DNA of 64,000 nt, taken from NCBI RefSeq assembly GCF_019317285.1, contig NZ_CP079218.1, positions 1,736,001 to 1,800,000 of the forward strand. Direction: 5' to 3'. The translations under genes were made by a program, and so were the position numbers. Below, piece by piece: positions 7,538-14,101 of this stretch. Below the pieces are notes generated by a model. The model worked only from the letters and a program-made list of their open reading frames with translations, searched no databases and was not told the origin of the DNA. The number at the start of each line of letters is the position of its first letter. Positions within the stretch are counted from its first letter, which is position 1. This DNA comes from Pedobacter sp. D749. GTDB lineage: Bacteria; Bacteroidota; Bacteroidia; Sphingobacteriales; Sphingobacteriaceae.

Positions 7538-7545
7538 ACTATAGT

Positions 7546-7573
7546 AGTTGACAGTTTTTAGTTTTCAGTTGCA
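7546..7573. repeat. Heptanucleotide-periodic array
   Basis: AGTTGAC, AGTTTTT, AGTTTTC, AGTTGCA: four units with a 7-base period, the same theme as 7298-7333. Confidence 0.6.
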
Positions 7574-7584
7574 ATGCCCATTGT

Positions 7585-7619
7585 TCATAAACCTTATTGC
7601 AGTGGAAAGCCCACAGCGT
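7585..7619 (+). repeat. IS-target repeat, A half left of the IS
   Basis: AAACCTTATTGCAGTGGAAA and GCCCACAGCGT abut the IS end. The B half continues after the element at 9052. The last three bases CGT and the first three after the IS (CGC) form a near target-site duplication. Confidence 0.8.
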
Positions 7620-7662
7620 TGGACTGCCCCCAAAAAGTTGGACACTTTAAGAGGAGCATTTT

Positions 7663-8181
7663 ATGAGCAGAAAAATTAAGTATAGCCTGGAATTTAAACT
7701 GGCTATCATCGGTCAGGTCTTAAGTAGAGAGAAACCTTTGGATTCAATCTCAAGGGAAAATGGTATCGAACGGCGTATGGTCTATCAGTGGGTACAGTTC
7801 TATAAACGTTTTGGAGAGGCCGGACTAATCCCCCAGTCGACAGTCTATTCATTGGAAAACAAACTTGAGGTTATCCGTTACTTTATCTCCAATAAGGTAT
7901 CTTTGAGGGAGGCATGCCTTCAATTTAACATCAGATGTAACAGTGTCCTATCAAATTGGTTAAGGATATACGAATCTGCTGGCGCCGAGGGGCTGTCTGA
8001 AACAACAAGGAAAAAACATCATCCCATGAATCCAAAGATTCCGAAAAAAGCACCTTCCCTCCTGACAGATCATGAACAGGTCCTGGAAGAAAACAATCGT
8101 TTACGTGCGGAGGTCGCGTTTTTAAAAAAGTTACGGGCCTTAATCCAGAAAGAAGAATCAAAGAAAAACAAAAAGCGCTGA
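7663..8181 (+). CDS. IS3-family transposase OrfA
   Basis: This 172-residue DNA-binding protein has two helix-turn-helix modules (about 5-55 and 64-115) and a C-terminal leucine-zipper-like coiled coil (about 135-160, HEQVLEENNRLRAEVAFLKKL). It recognises the element ends, and alone it usually acts as an inhibitor. At codons 155-156 the frame passes over A_AAA_AAG (8124-8130), where a -1 shift would make the OrfAB fusion. It differs from the copy at 52653-53171 at a few residues (Glu/Lys, Asn/Lys, Leu/Ile). Confidence 0.93.
   Translation: MSRKIKYSLEFKLAIIGQVLSREKPLDSISRENGIERRMVYQWVQFYKRFGEAGLIPQSTVYSLENKLEVIRYFISNKVSLREACLQFNIRCNSVLSNWLRIYESAGAEGLSETTRKKHHPMNPKIPKKAPSLLTDHEQVLEENNRLRAEVAFLKKLRALIQKEESKKNKKR
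8124..8130 (+). promoter_or_regulatory. -1 programmed frameshift heptamer A_AAA_AAG
   Basis: The heptamer is in the correct phase of orfA (codons AAA at 8125 and AAG at 8128). After slipping back one base the frame is open through VTGLNPERRIKEKQKALIIH and into orfB, with no stop. This is the standard IS3-family mechanism for the active OrfAB transposase. Confidence 0.85.
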
Positions 8182-8201
8182 TCATTCACGGATTAAGGAA
8201 T

Positions 8202-9020
8202 ATGTTTGACCTATCAGTGCTTTTAGGAGTGGCCGGTATGGCGCGGAGTTCATTTTATTACTGTATAAAATGCAGTGGTACAGACGACAAGTATGGAGTG
8301 GTCAGGAACCGCCTGAATGCGCTCTACAAGCAGCATAAAGGCAGATATGGCTATAGGCGGATGCTGCTCCAGCTAAAAAAGGAAGGGCACACCATCAACC
8401 ATAAGACAGTATTGAGGCTTACTGGAGAGATGGGCCTGAAAAGTGCCGTCAGGCTTAAGAGATACAGGTCGTATAAAGCAGAAGAGGGCAAAACAGTCCC
8501 CAATATACTCAATAGGGAGTTTAATGTTGACAGGCCGTTTGAAAAATGGGCAACCGATGTCACAGAATTCAATGTAACTGGCAAGAAACTGTATCTCTCT
8601 ACCATAATTGATATGTTCAATGGAGAGATTATAAGTTATTCGCAATCCCTAAGGCCGGACTTCGAGCAGGTCACCGATATGCTGGACCGGGCATTGAAAA
8701 AAAAACCAGGTAATGCCAAACTCATACTGCATTCCGACCAGGGTTGGCAATACAAGATGAAGAGTTATCAGGTTATCCTGCACAAGAATGGAATTACACA
8801 GAGCATGTCCAGAAAGGGCAACTGCCTGGATAATGCTGTAATGGAAAACTTTTTTGGTACGCTAAAGTCTGAGATGTTCTACCGCAAAAAATACCTGTCG
8901 GTGGAGGAGCTGAAGGGTGATGTTGATGAGTATATTAGTTATTATAACAATAAAAGGATAAGATTGAACTTAAATGGAATGAGCCCGGTTGAATACCGGA
9001 CACAAGTCTTAAATAATTAA
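8202..9020 (+). CDS. IS3-family transposase OrfB (DDE integrase domain)
   Basis: The 272-residue catalytic part is in the -1 frame relative to orfA. The HTH_21-like segment YKQHKGRYGYRRM is followed by the rve integrase core: first Asp in WATDVTEF, second in HSDQGWQY, and the catalytic Glu in NAVMENFFGTLKSE, with the YNNKRIRLNL signature near the end. It is probably translated mainly as an OrfAB fusion. Its protein sequence is identical to the copy at 51814-52632, indicating recent transposition or gene conversion. Confidence 0.95.
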   Translation: MFDLSVLLGVAGMARSSFYYCIKCSGTDDKYGVVRNRLNALYKQHKGRYGYRRMLLQLKKEGHTINHKTVLRLTGEMGLKSAVRLKRYRSYKAEEGKTVPNILNREFNVDRPFEKWATDVTEFNVTGKKLYLSTIIDMFNGEIISYSQSLRPDFEQVTDMLDRALKKKPGNAKLILHSDQGWQYKMKSYQVILHKNGITQSMSRKGNCLDNAVMENFFGTLKSEMFYRKKYLSVEELKGDVDEYISYYNNKRIRLNLNGMSPVEYRTQVLNN

Positions 9021-9051
9021 TAAGTTTGTCCAACTTTTTGGGGGCAGTCCA

Positions 9052-9120
9052 CGCAGCGAGGACTTGCAACGGAAAGAAGGGCTGAAACCTCCGATGAAAT
9101 GCTGGCTTTCATTTTCAAAT
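9052..9120 (+). repeat. IS-target repeat, B half right of the IS
   Basis: CGCAGCGAGGACTTGCAACG, GAAAGAAGGGCTGAAACC and ATGCTGGCTTTCATTTTCAAA match the second half of the intact copy at 7348-7446. Confidence 0.8.
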
Positions 9121-9165
9121 CAAAAATATTATTCTAGTGGTCAGTGAGGAACCAAACACAAAGGG

Positions 9166-9220
9166 ATTTGTTGTTATAGATCTCTCTACTACGCTGTGCT
9201 CCTGTCGAGATGACGGCCTG
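9166..9220. repeat. Partial GTCATTTCGAC-family repeat
   Basis: GATCTCTCTACTACGCTGTG and CTGTCGAGATGACGG correspond to one arm of the hairpin at 56555-56628. The opposite arm is missing or decayed. No coding signal is seen in 9121-9260. Confidence 0.5.
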
Positions 9221-9259
9221 GAGATGGGGAATGCATTCAAGATGATGATCATACTATAG

Positions 9260-9298
9260 AAAATAAAACCCCTCGCTAAATTTAATAACGAGGGGTTT
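9260..9298 (-). terminator. Terminator of the aspartate aminotransferase gene
   Basis: AAACCCCTCG and CGAGGGGTTT form a 10-bp stem around a 13-base loop. Read on the minus strand it runs into a T-rich tail. Confidence 0.8.
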
Positions 9299-9312
9299 CT
9301 GTTTACATAACT

Positions 9313-9341
9313 CTTAACTGAAAACAGCCAATTGCAAAAGA
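9313..9341. repeat. Heptanucleotide-periodic array
   Basis: AACTGAA, AACAGCC, AATTGCA, AAAGACT: the reverse-strand form of the AGTTGGC/AGTTTTT theme, ending at the aminotransferase stop codon. Confidence 0.5.
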
Positions 9342-10538
9342 CTAGGCTAATTTACCTAAAGCTTCTTTAATTCTTCTTAATGCTTCAACTAAACTTTCGT
9401 CGGATGCTGCATAAGATAAACGGATGTAGTTATTGTTTCCAAACGAATCGCCACCAACGGTTGCTACGTGGCCAACATTTAATAAATATAGAGCTAAATC
9501 TGATGAGTCTTTAATTACGTTTCCATCTGCATCTTTTTTACCAAAGAAAGAACTGATTTCAGGGAAGAAGTAAAATGCCCCATCCGGAAGATTTGTTTTT
9601 ACCCCTGGGATTTCGTTTAACAAATTGTAAACCAATTCTCTACGACGCAAAAATGCTTCTTTCATTTCCAAAACACTTGCTAAACCTTGCTCGTAAGCAA
9701 CAATTCCGGCTCTTTGTGCAATAGAACATGTTCCGGAAGTTGTTTGTCCTTGCAATTTATCGTTAGCGGCTGCAATTTCCTTATTGGCTGCAATGTAACC
9801 TAATCTCCAGCCTGTCATGGCGAAAGCTTTAGAGAAACCATTAACAATGATTACGCGGTCTTTAATGCTGTCGAATTGAGCAATAGACTCATGTTTATCA
9901 ACAAAGTTGATGTGCTCATAAATCTCATCAGATAAGATGTAGATATTTGGATGTTTTTCGAACACGGCAACCAGTGCTGCTAATTCTTCTTTGCTGTAAA
10001 CTGATCCTGTTGGGTTACAAGGCGAAGAAAACATAAATAATTTCGATTTCGGCGTAATGGCTGCTTCTAATTGTGCAGGAGTAATTTTGAAATTACTTTC
10101 GATATCCGTATCAATAAAAACAGATTTTCCTTCTGCCAACGTTACCATTTCTGAGTAAGAAACCCAGTAAGGTGTCGGGATAATTACTTCATCTTCCGGA
10201 TCAATCAAAGTCAGAATAACATTTGATAAAGATTGTTTTGCACCTGTTGAAACAACGATCTGCGAAATATCATAATCCAGGTTGTTTTCTGTTTTTAACT
10301 TGTTTACGATTGCCTGGCGCAGGTCTGGATAGCCCGGTACCGGCGAATAACGTGTATAATTTTCGTCTAATGCCTGTTTAGCAGCATTTTTGACGTGATC
10401 GGGTGTGTTGAAATCGGGTTCGCCAACGCTTAAACTAATGATGTTAATGCCCTTAGACGCTAATTCGCGACCAAGTTTAGTCATTTTAAGGGTTGCAGAT
10501 TCGGAAAGGTTGTTGATTCTTTTGGATAAGGTGCTCAT
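9342..10538 (-). CDS. Pyridoxal-phosphate aspartate aminotransferase (class I, type Ib)
   Basis: It interconverts aspartate and 2-oxoglutarate with oxaloacetate and glutamate. The 398 residues carry SLSVGEPDF (36-43), NPTG with N175, SDEIYEH with D204, the PLP lysine K237 in SKAFAMTGWRLGY and a late NYIRLSY arginine that binds the alpha-carboxylate. The pattern is that of the thermophile/Bacillus-type (Ib) enzyme; some relatives act on prephenate, which cannot be excluded. It is monocistronic, between the -7 element at 10557-10564 and the terminator at 9260-9298. Confidence 0.93.
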   Translation of the reverse strand: MSTLSKRINNLSESATLKMTKLGRELASKGINIISLSVGEPDFNTPDHVKNAAKQALDENYTRYSPVPGYPDLRQAIVNKLKTENNLDYDISQIVVSTGAKQSLSNVILTLIDPEDEVIIPTPYWVSYSEMVTLAEGKSVFIDTDIESNFKITPAQLEAAITPKSKLFMFSSPCNPTGSVYSKEELAALVAVFEKHPNIYILSDEIYEHINFVDKHESIAQFDSIKDRVIIVNGFSKAFAMTGWRLGYIAANKEIAAANDKLQGQTTSGTCSIAQRAGIVAYEQGLASVLEMKEAFLRRRELVYNLLNEIPGVKTNLPDGAFYFFPEISSFFGKKDADGNVIKDSSDLALYLLNVGHVATVGGDSFGNNNYIRLSYAASDESLVEALRRIKEALGKLA

Positions 10539-10556
10539 GGTTAATTACTTTGAGCG

Positions 10557-10564
10557 CAAATATA
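10557..10564 (-). promoter_or_regulatory. -7 promoter element of the aspartate aminotransferase gene
   Basis: TATATTTG on the minus strand, 18 bases upstream of the ATG at 10538. Confidence 0.6.
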
Positions 10565-10629
10565 TAAACCAAATATTATTCTGCACTAAAAAAGACATAG
10601 TTTTTCTTATTTAATTTATTCGATAAGCG

Positions 10630-10637
10630 TATTTTTG
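10630..10637 (+). promoter_or_regulatory. -7 promoter element of the CDF transporter gene
   Basis: TATTTTTG, 14 bases ahead of the GTG at 10652. It fits use of that GTG as the start codon. Confidence 0.6.
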
Positions 10638-10651
10638 AAAAAAATATCCTT

Positions 10652-11638
10652 GTGTCGGTAAAAAAGAAAGCGATAATAATTTCTCTGGTGGTGAGTGTGG
10701 TACTGATGCTGGCCAAGTTTGCAGCGTATTTTATTACGGGATCAAATGCAATCTTAACAGATGCAGCAGAAAGCATTGTAAATGTAATAGCCGGGAGTTT
10801 TGCTTTTTACAGCATCTACCTGAGTACCCGACCCCGCGACGAAAATCATCCTTACGGACATGGTAAAGTTGAATTTTTCTCGGCTTTTGTTGAAGGAATA
10901 TTGATTTTGATAGCTGGAGTGGTTATTATTTTCAAATCGTCGTATAACCTGATTTATCCTCATGTAGTAGGTGAGCTTTTAACCGGAACGCTGATCATTG
11001 GCATTACGGGCTTGATTAATCTGATTGTTGGCTTGTACCTTGTAAACGTAGGTAAAAATGAGCATTCGGTTACTTTGCAGGCTGATGGCGAACATTTATT
11101 GACGGATACGTATACCAGTGGAGCGATTGTGATTGGATTGATCTTAATTCAGTTGACAAATATTATTTGGCTGGATAGCTTACTCTCTTGTTTAGTAGGC
11201 TTTTACATTATTTATTCTGGTTATAAACTCACGCGTGGTTCGGTGGGTGGTTTAATGGATGAAAGCGATTTTACACTGGTTGAAGAGGTCGTTGAAGTGT
11301 TGCAAAAGAACAGACATAATCCCTGGATTGATGTACATAATTTACGTACTCAGCAATATGGTCCTGAATTTCATATCGATTGCCACGTAACGTTGCCTTA
11401 CTATTTTGATTTAAATAAAGTTCACCGCGAAATCTCTCAGATTGACGAACTGATCAATAAAAATGGCTTTCGTAAAGCAGAGCTTTTTATACATGCAGAT
11501 CCATGTTTACCTGAATGCTGTAATTATTGCCACATGAGCGAATGTCCGGTAAGGGCAGAGGCCTTTAAAAAAGAAATTGTGTGGACGCCTGAAATAGTAA
11601 TCAAAAATAAAAAGCATTTCGAAAATGAGCTACTTTAA
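10652..11638 (+). CDS. Cation diffusion facilitator (CDF) family metal transporter
   Basis: A 328-residue membrane exporter for Zn2+, Fe2+ or a related divalent metal, driven by proton exchange. It starts with GTG. Six membrane helices are predicted within residues 7-195; the metal-site motifs SNAILTDAAES (31-41) and HLLTD (148-152), plus HPYGHGKVEF (66-75), are typical. A cytoplasmic domain follows. The C-terminus is unusual: five cysteines and two histidines lie between 281 and 298 (H281, C285, C289, C290, C293, H294, C298), probably a soft-metal site. The end overlaps the Nudix gene by 14 bases. Confidence 0.92.
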   Translation: MSVKKKAIIISLVVSVVLMLAKFAAYFITGSNAILTDAAESIVNVIAGSFAFYSIYLSTRPRDENHPYGHGKVEFFSAFVEGILILIAGVVIIFKSSYNLIYPHVVGELLTGTLIIGITGLINLIVGLYLVNVGKNEHSVTLQADGEHLLTDTYTSGAIVIGLILIQLTNIIWLDSLLSCLVGFYIIYSGYKLTRGSVGGLMDESDFTLVEEVVEVLQKNRHNPWIDVHNLRTQQYGPEFHIDCHVTLPYYFDLNKVHREISQIDELINKNGFRKAELFIHADPCLPECCNYCHMSECPVRAEAFKKEIVWTPEIVIKNKKHFENELL

Positions 11639-12077
11639 TGTTAGGGTTTATGGTTTGTTAGTTAACCAGCATAATGAGGTTTTGGTGAGTGATGAAGAAG
11701 AATATGGTTTTCGTTTCAGTAAGTTTCCTGGTGGTGGTTTAGAGTTTGGTGAAGGCTTAATTGATGGATTAAAACGTGAGTTTATGGAAGAGTGTAATGC
11801 TGAAATTGAAGTATTGTCTCATTTTTATACCACAGATTTTTTTGAAAAATCTTCATTTAATGATAGCCAGGTGATTAGCGTGTATTATCTCGTTAAAGAA
11901 AATGCTCCCTTGCAGCTGGCCTTTAAGGATACAATTTATGATTTCGATGGATCAGGCGAAATTCTTCAGGCTTTCAGGTGGGTGAAAATTGAAGATTTAA
12001 ACATTGAAGATATCACCTTTAAAACAGATAAAACTGTAGCTCAGCTTTTAAAAAATCAATATTCAGTAAAAGTATAA
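11625..12077 (+). CDS. Nudix hydrolase
   Basis: A 150-residue protein with a Nudix box at about 37-59 (GGLEFGEG...REFMEECN), matching GX5EX7REUXEEXG except that the last Gly is Asn58. Nudix enzymes cleave nucleoside diphosphates linked to another group; the substrate here is unknown. The ATG overlaps the end of the CDF gene by 14 bases and bioA starts 1 base after its stop, so the three are probably one transcript. No link in function between metal export, Nudix and biotin synthesis is evident. Confidence 0.9.
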   Translation: MSYFNVRVYGLLVNQHNEVLVSDEEEYGFRFSKFPGGGLEFGEGLIDGLKREFMEECNAEIEVLSHFYTTDFFEKSSFNDSQVISVYYLVKENAPLQLAFKDTIYDFDGSGEILQAFRWVKIEDLNIEDITFKTDKTVAQLLKNQYSVKV

Positions 12078-12078
12078 T

Positions 12079-13383
12079 ATGATGCCCGATAATTCTCAAG
12101 TTTCCACTTCTTTCTCCGAACTTAATCTAACAGAACGCGATAAAAAGGTAATCTGGCATCCTTATACCCAAATGAAGAATGCGCTGCCACACATCCCGAT
12201 TGTGAGGGGTGAAGGGGTGTACGTTTTTGATGAGAATGGAAAACGGTATATCGATGCGGTTTCATCCTGGTGGGTGAATATTCATGGCCATTCGCATCCT
12301 CACATCGCACAAAAAGTAGCCGAACAGCTCACTATACTCGAACATGTAATTTTTGCAGGTTTTACACATGAGCCCGCTGTACTACTTGCAGAAAGGCTTT
12401 TACCCATATTGCCTGGCAAACAAGATAAAGTTTTTTATACGGATAACGGATCGACAGCAGTAGAGGTAGCCTTAAAAATGTGCCTGCAGTACTGGGACAA
12501 TAAAGGCACTCCAAAAACGAAGATTTTAGCTTTTAAAAATGCCTATCATGGCGATACCTTCGGCGCTATGTCGGTAAGTGGCCGCAGTATTTTTACAGAT
12601 GCTTTTAATAGTTTATTATTCGATGTAGAGTTTATCGATCTGCCTGATGAGAGCAATATCTCAAATTTAACCTCCCATATCTCAAATCTTACAGATACCG
12701 CTTGTTTTATCTTCGAACCACTAATTTTAGGTTCAGGTGGTATGTTGATGTACGAGGCGAAATACCTTGATGAATTGGTTGCTGCCTGTAAAAAAGCAGG
12801 TATCTTGATTATTGCTGATGAGATAATGACGGGCTTTGGCCGGACAGGCACTTACTTCGCCTGTGAGAAATTAGACCATAAACCTGATATTATTTGTTTG
12901 AGTAAAGGTTTAACCGGCGGAACAATGCCTTTAGGCGTAACTACTTGTACGGACGAGATTTTTGAAGCCTTTTTAAGTGACGATAAATTAAAAACATTAT
13001 ACCACGGGCATTCTTTTACTGCGAACCCAATTGCTTGTGTTGCTTCTTTAGCAAGTTTAGATATTTTATTGCAGGCAGAAACACTGGCCAATATTAAAAG
13101 GATAGAGGCTAAACATGCTTTGTTTTTACAGGAAATTAAATCGCATCCTAAAGTTAAAGCGGTTAGGCAAACCGGCACCATTATCGCTATTGAGTGGGAA
13201 ACAGGAAATGAAACTTCTTATTTAAGTAATCTGCGTAATTTGTTGTATGCGTACTTTTTAGATAAGGGGATTATATTAAGACCACTCGGTAATATTATCT
13301 ATATTCTTCCACCATATGTAATCAGTGATGAAGATCTGGATTATATTTATACAGCCATAAAATCTGCTTTAGAAGAAGTATAG
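12079..13383 (+). CDS. bioA: Adenosylmethionine-8-amino-7-oxononanoate aminotransferase
   Basis: It converts KAPA to DAPA in biotin synthesis, using SAM as amino donor. The 434 residues include WHPYTQM (26-32, specific to BioA), SSWWVNIHGH (62-71), TDNGSTAVE (121-129), AYHGDT (155-160), D247 in IIADEIMTGFGRTG and the PLP lysine K276. Residues 193-205 are an internal near-repeat (NISNLTSH / ISNLT) whose DNA has the same 7-bp period as the intergenic arrays, apparently an in-frame insertion in a surface loop. No other bio gene is in the window. Confidence 0.94.
   Translation: MMPDNSQVSTSFSELNLTERDKKVIWHPYTQMKNALPHIPIVRGEGVYVFDENGKRYIDAVSSWWVNIHGHSHPHIAQKVAEQLTILEHVIFAGFTHEPAVLLAERLLPILPGKQDKVFYTDNGSTAVEVALKMCLQYWDNKGTPKTKILAFKNAYHGDTFGAMSVSGRSIFTDAFNSLLFDVEFIDLPDESNISNLTSHISNLTDTACFIFEPLILGSGGMLMYEAKYLDELVAACKKAGILIIADEIMTGFGRTGTYFACEKLDHKPDIICLSKGLTGGTMPLGVTTCTDEIFEAFLSDDKLKTLYHGHSFTANPIACVASLASLDILLQAETLANIKRIEAKHALFLQEIKSHPKVKAVRQTGTIIAIEWETGNETSYLSNLRNLLYAYFLDKGIILRPLGNIIYILPPYVISDEDLDYIYTAIKSALEEV
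12656..12693. repeat. Heptanucleotide-periodic array inside bioA
   Basis: ATCTCAA, ATTTAAC, CTCCCAT, ATCTCAA, ATCTTAC follow with a 7-base period and share the CTCAAAT/CATATCT words of the array at 4731-4799. Three units equal 21 bases, so the encoded peptide repeats every 7 residues (ISNLTSH, ISNLT). The reading frame is kept. Confidence 0.6.
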
Positions 13384-13392
13384 GTGTTTTTA

Positions 13393-13415
13393 GGTCGTAG
13401 CGAGAAGCTACGACC
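13393..13415. repeat. Hairpin after bioA
   Basis: GGTCGTAGC and GCTACGACC form a perfect 9-bp stem. A T-rich stretch follows only about 15 bases later, so its role as a bioA terminator is uncertain. Confidence 0.45.
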
Positions 13416-13454
13416 AGTATTAAGCTTTAGTTTATTTTCTTTTTTAAAAAAAAA

Positions 13455-13871
13455 CTAACCCAAAGGCATTTTGCTCATGTCCATATAAAGAATACTCCAT
13501 CTTTGTCCATCCAGGTCAATAAAACCACAGCCATACATCCAGCCATCTTTGTAGCCTGGCTCACCATAAAGTGTACCACCGGCAGCTACTACTTTTTGAG
13601 CAAGGTCATCTACTTCTTCCGGACTTTCTGCATCAAAGGAGAATAATACTTCGCCGCCATTTCGTTTATCGGCAATACTGGTTCCTGCAAAACCCTCGTA
13701 CAAAGCTTCTTCGAAAAGCATAATGGCTAAATTACTTTCTCCTACTAAAAAGCAGGCCGAATCTTCACGGGCACCATACTGTAGATTAAGCGTGAAACCA
13801 AGTTGCGTAAAGAATACTTTAGACTTGTTAATGTCTTTTACCGGAAGGTTTATCCAAAGTGATTTTGTCAT
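13455..13871 (-). CDS. VOC superfamily (glyoxalase/bleomycin-resistance-like) protein
   Basis: A 138-residue vicinal-oxygen-chelate fold protein. It shows the two beta-alpha-beta-beta-beta modules, with SLWINLPVKDINKSKVFFTQLGF at the start and PGYKDGWMYGCGFIDLDGQRW at the end. It belongs to the lactoylglutathione-lyase-like group that is abundant in Bacteroidota. The substrate is unknown. It is convergent with bioA and has no obvious operon partner. Confidence 0.85.
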   Translation of the reverse strand: MTKSLWINLPVKDINKSKVFFTQLGFTLNLQYGAREDSACFLVGESNLAIMLFEEALYEGFAGTSIADKRNGGEVLFSFDAESPEEVDDLAQKVVAAGGTLYGEPGYKDGWMYGCGFIDLDGQRWSILYMDMSKMPLG

Positions 13872-14101
13872 AACGTTTTGTATTTTGTTGTAAGTAAAGA
13901 TAGGTAAGGAATAATAGAGTTGTCCTTGCTAAAGGCGAAAAATTACAGGGGTATTTGAGACAATTTAGGCTATTATGGTTAGCTTATTTCTTATGGTTAA
14001 AGTATTGCTGCAATGTTGTGCGTTATGTGGCGATTCAATAACTTCGTCAAAAGATAAGCAATGAGCTATGAAAGTTGATGAATCCATGGTGTATGATAAT
14101 A

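Larger units (their letters stand above)
7620..9051 (+). mobile_element. Complete IS150-type IS3-family insertion sequence
   Basis: The element is 1432 bases with perfect 25-base terminal inverted repeats (TGGACTGCCCCC inward, 7620-7644 and 9027-9051), two overlapping-frame genes (orfA, orfB) and an A_AAA_AAG slippery site. The terminal sequence, the double helix-turn-helix OrfA and the DDE OrfB place it in the IS150 subgroup of IS3 (family knowledge). The possible 3-base target duplication CGT/CGC has one mismatch. It is inserted in the middle of an interspersed repeat. Its nearly identical sister is at 51784-53214. Confidence 0.95.
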
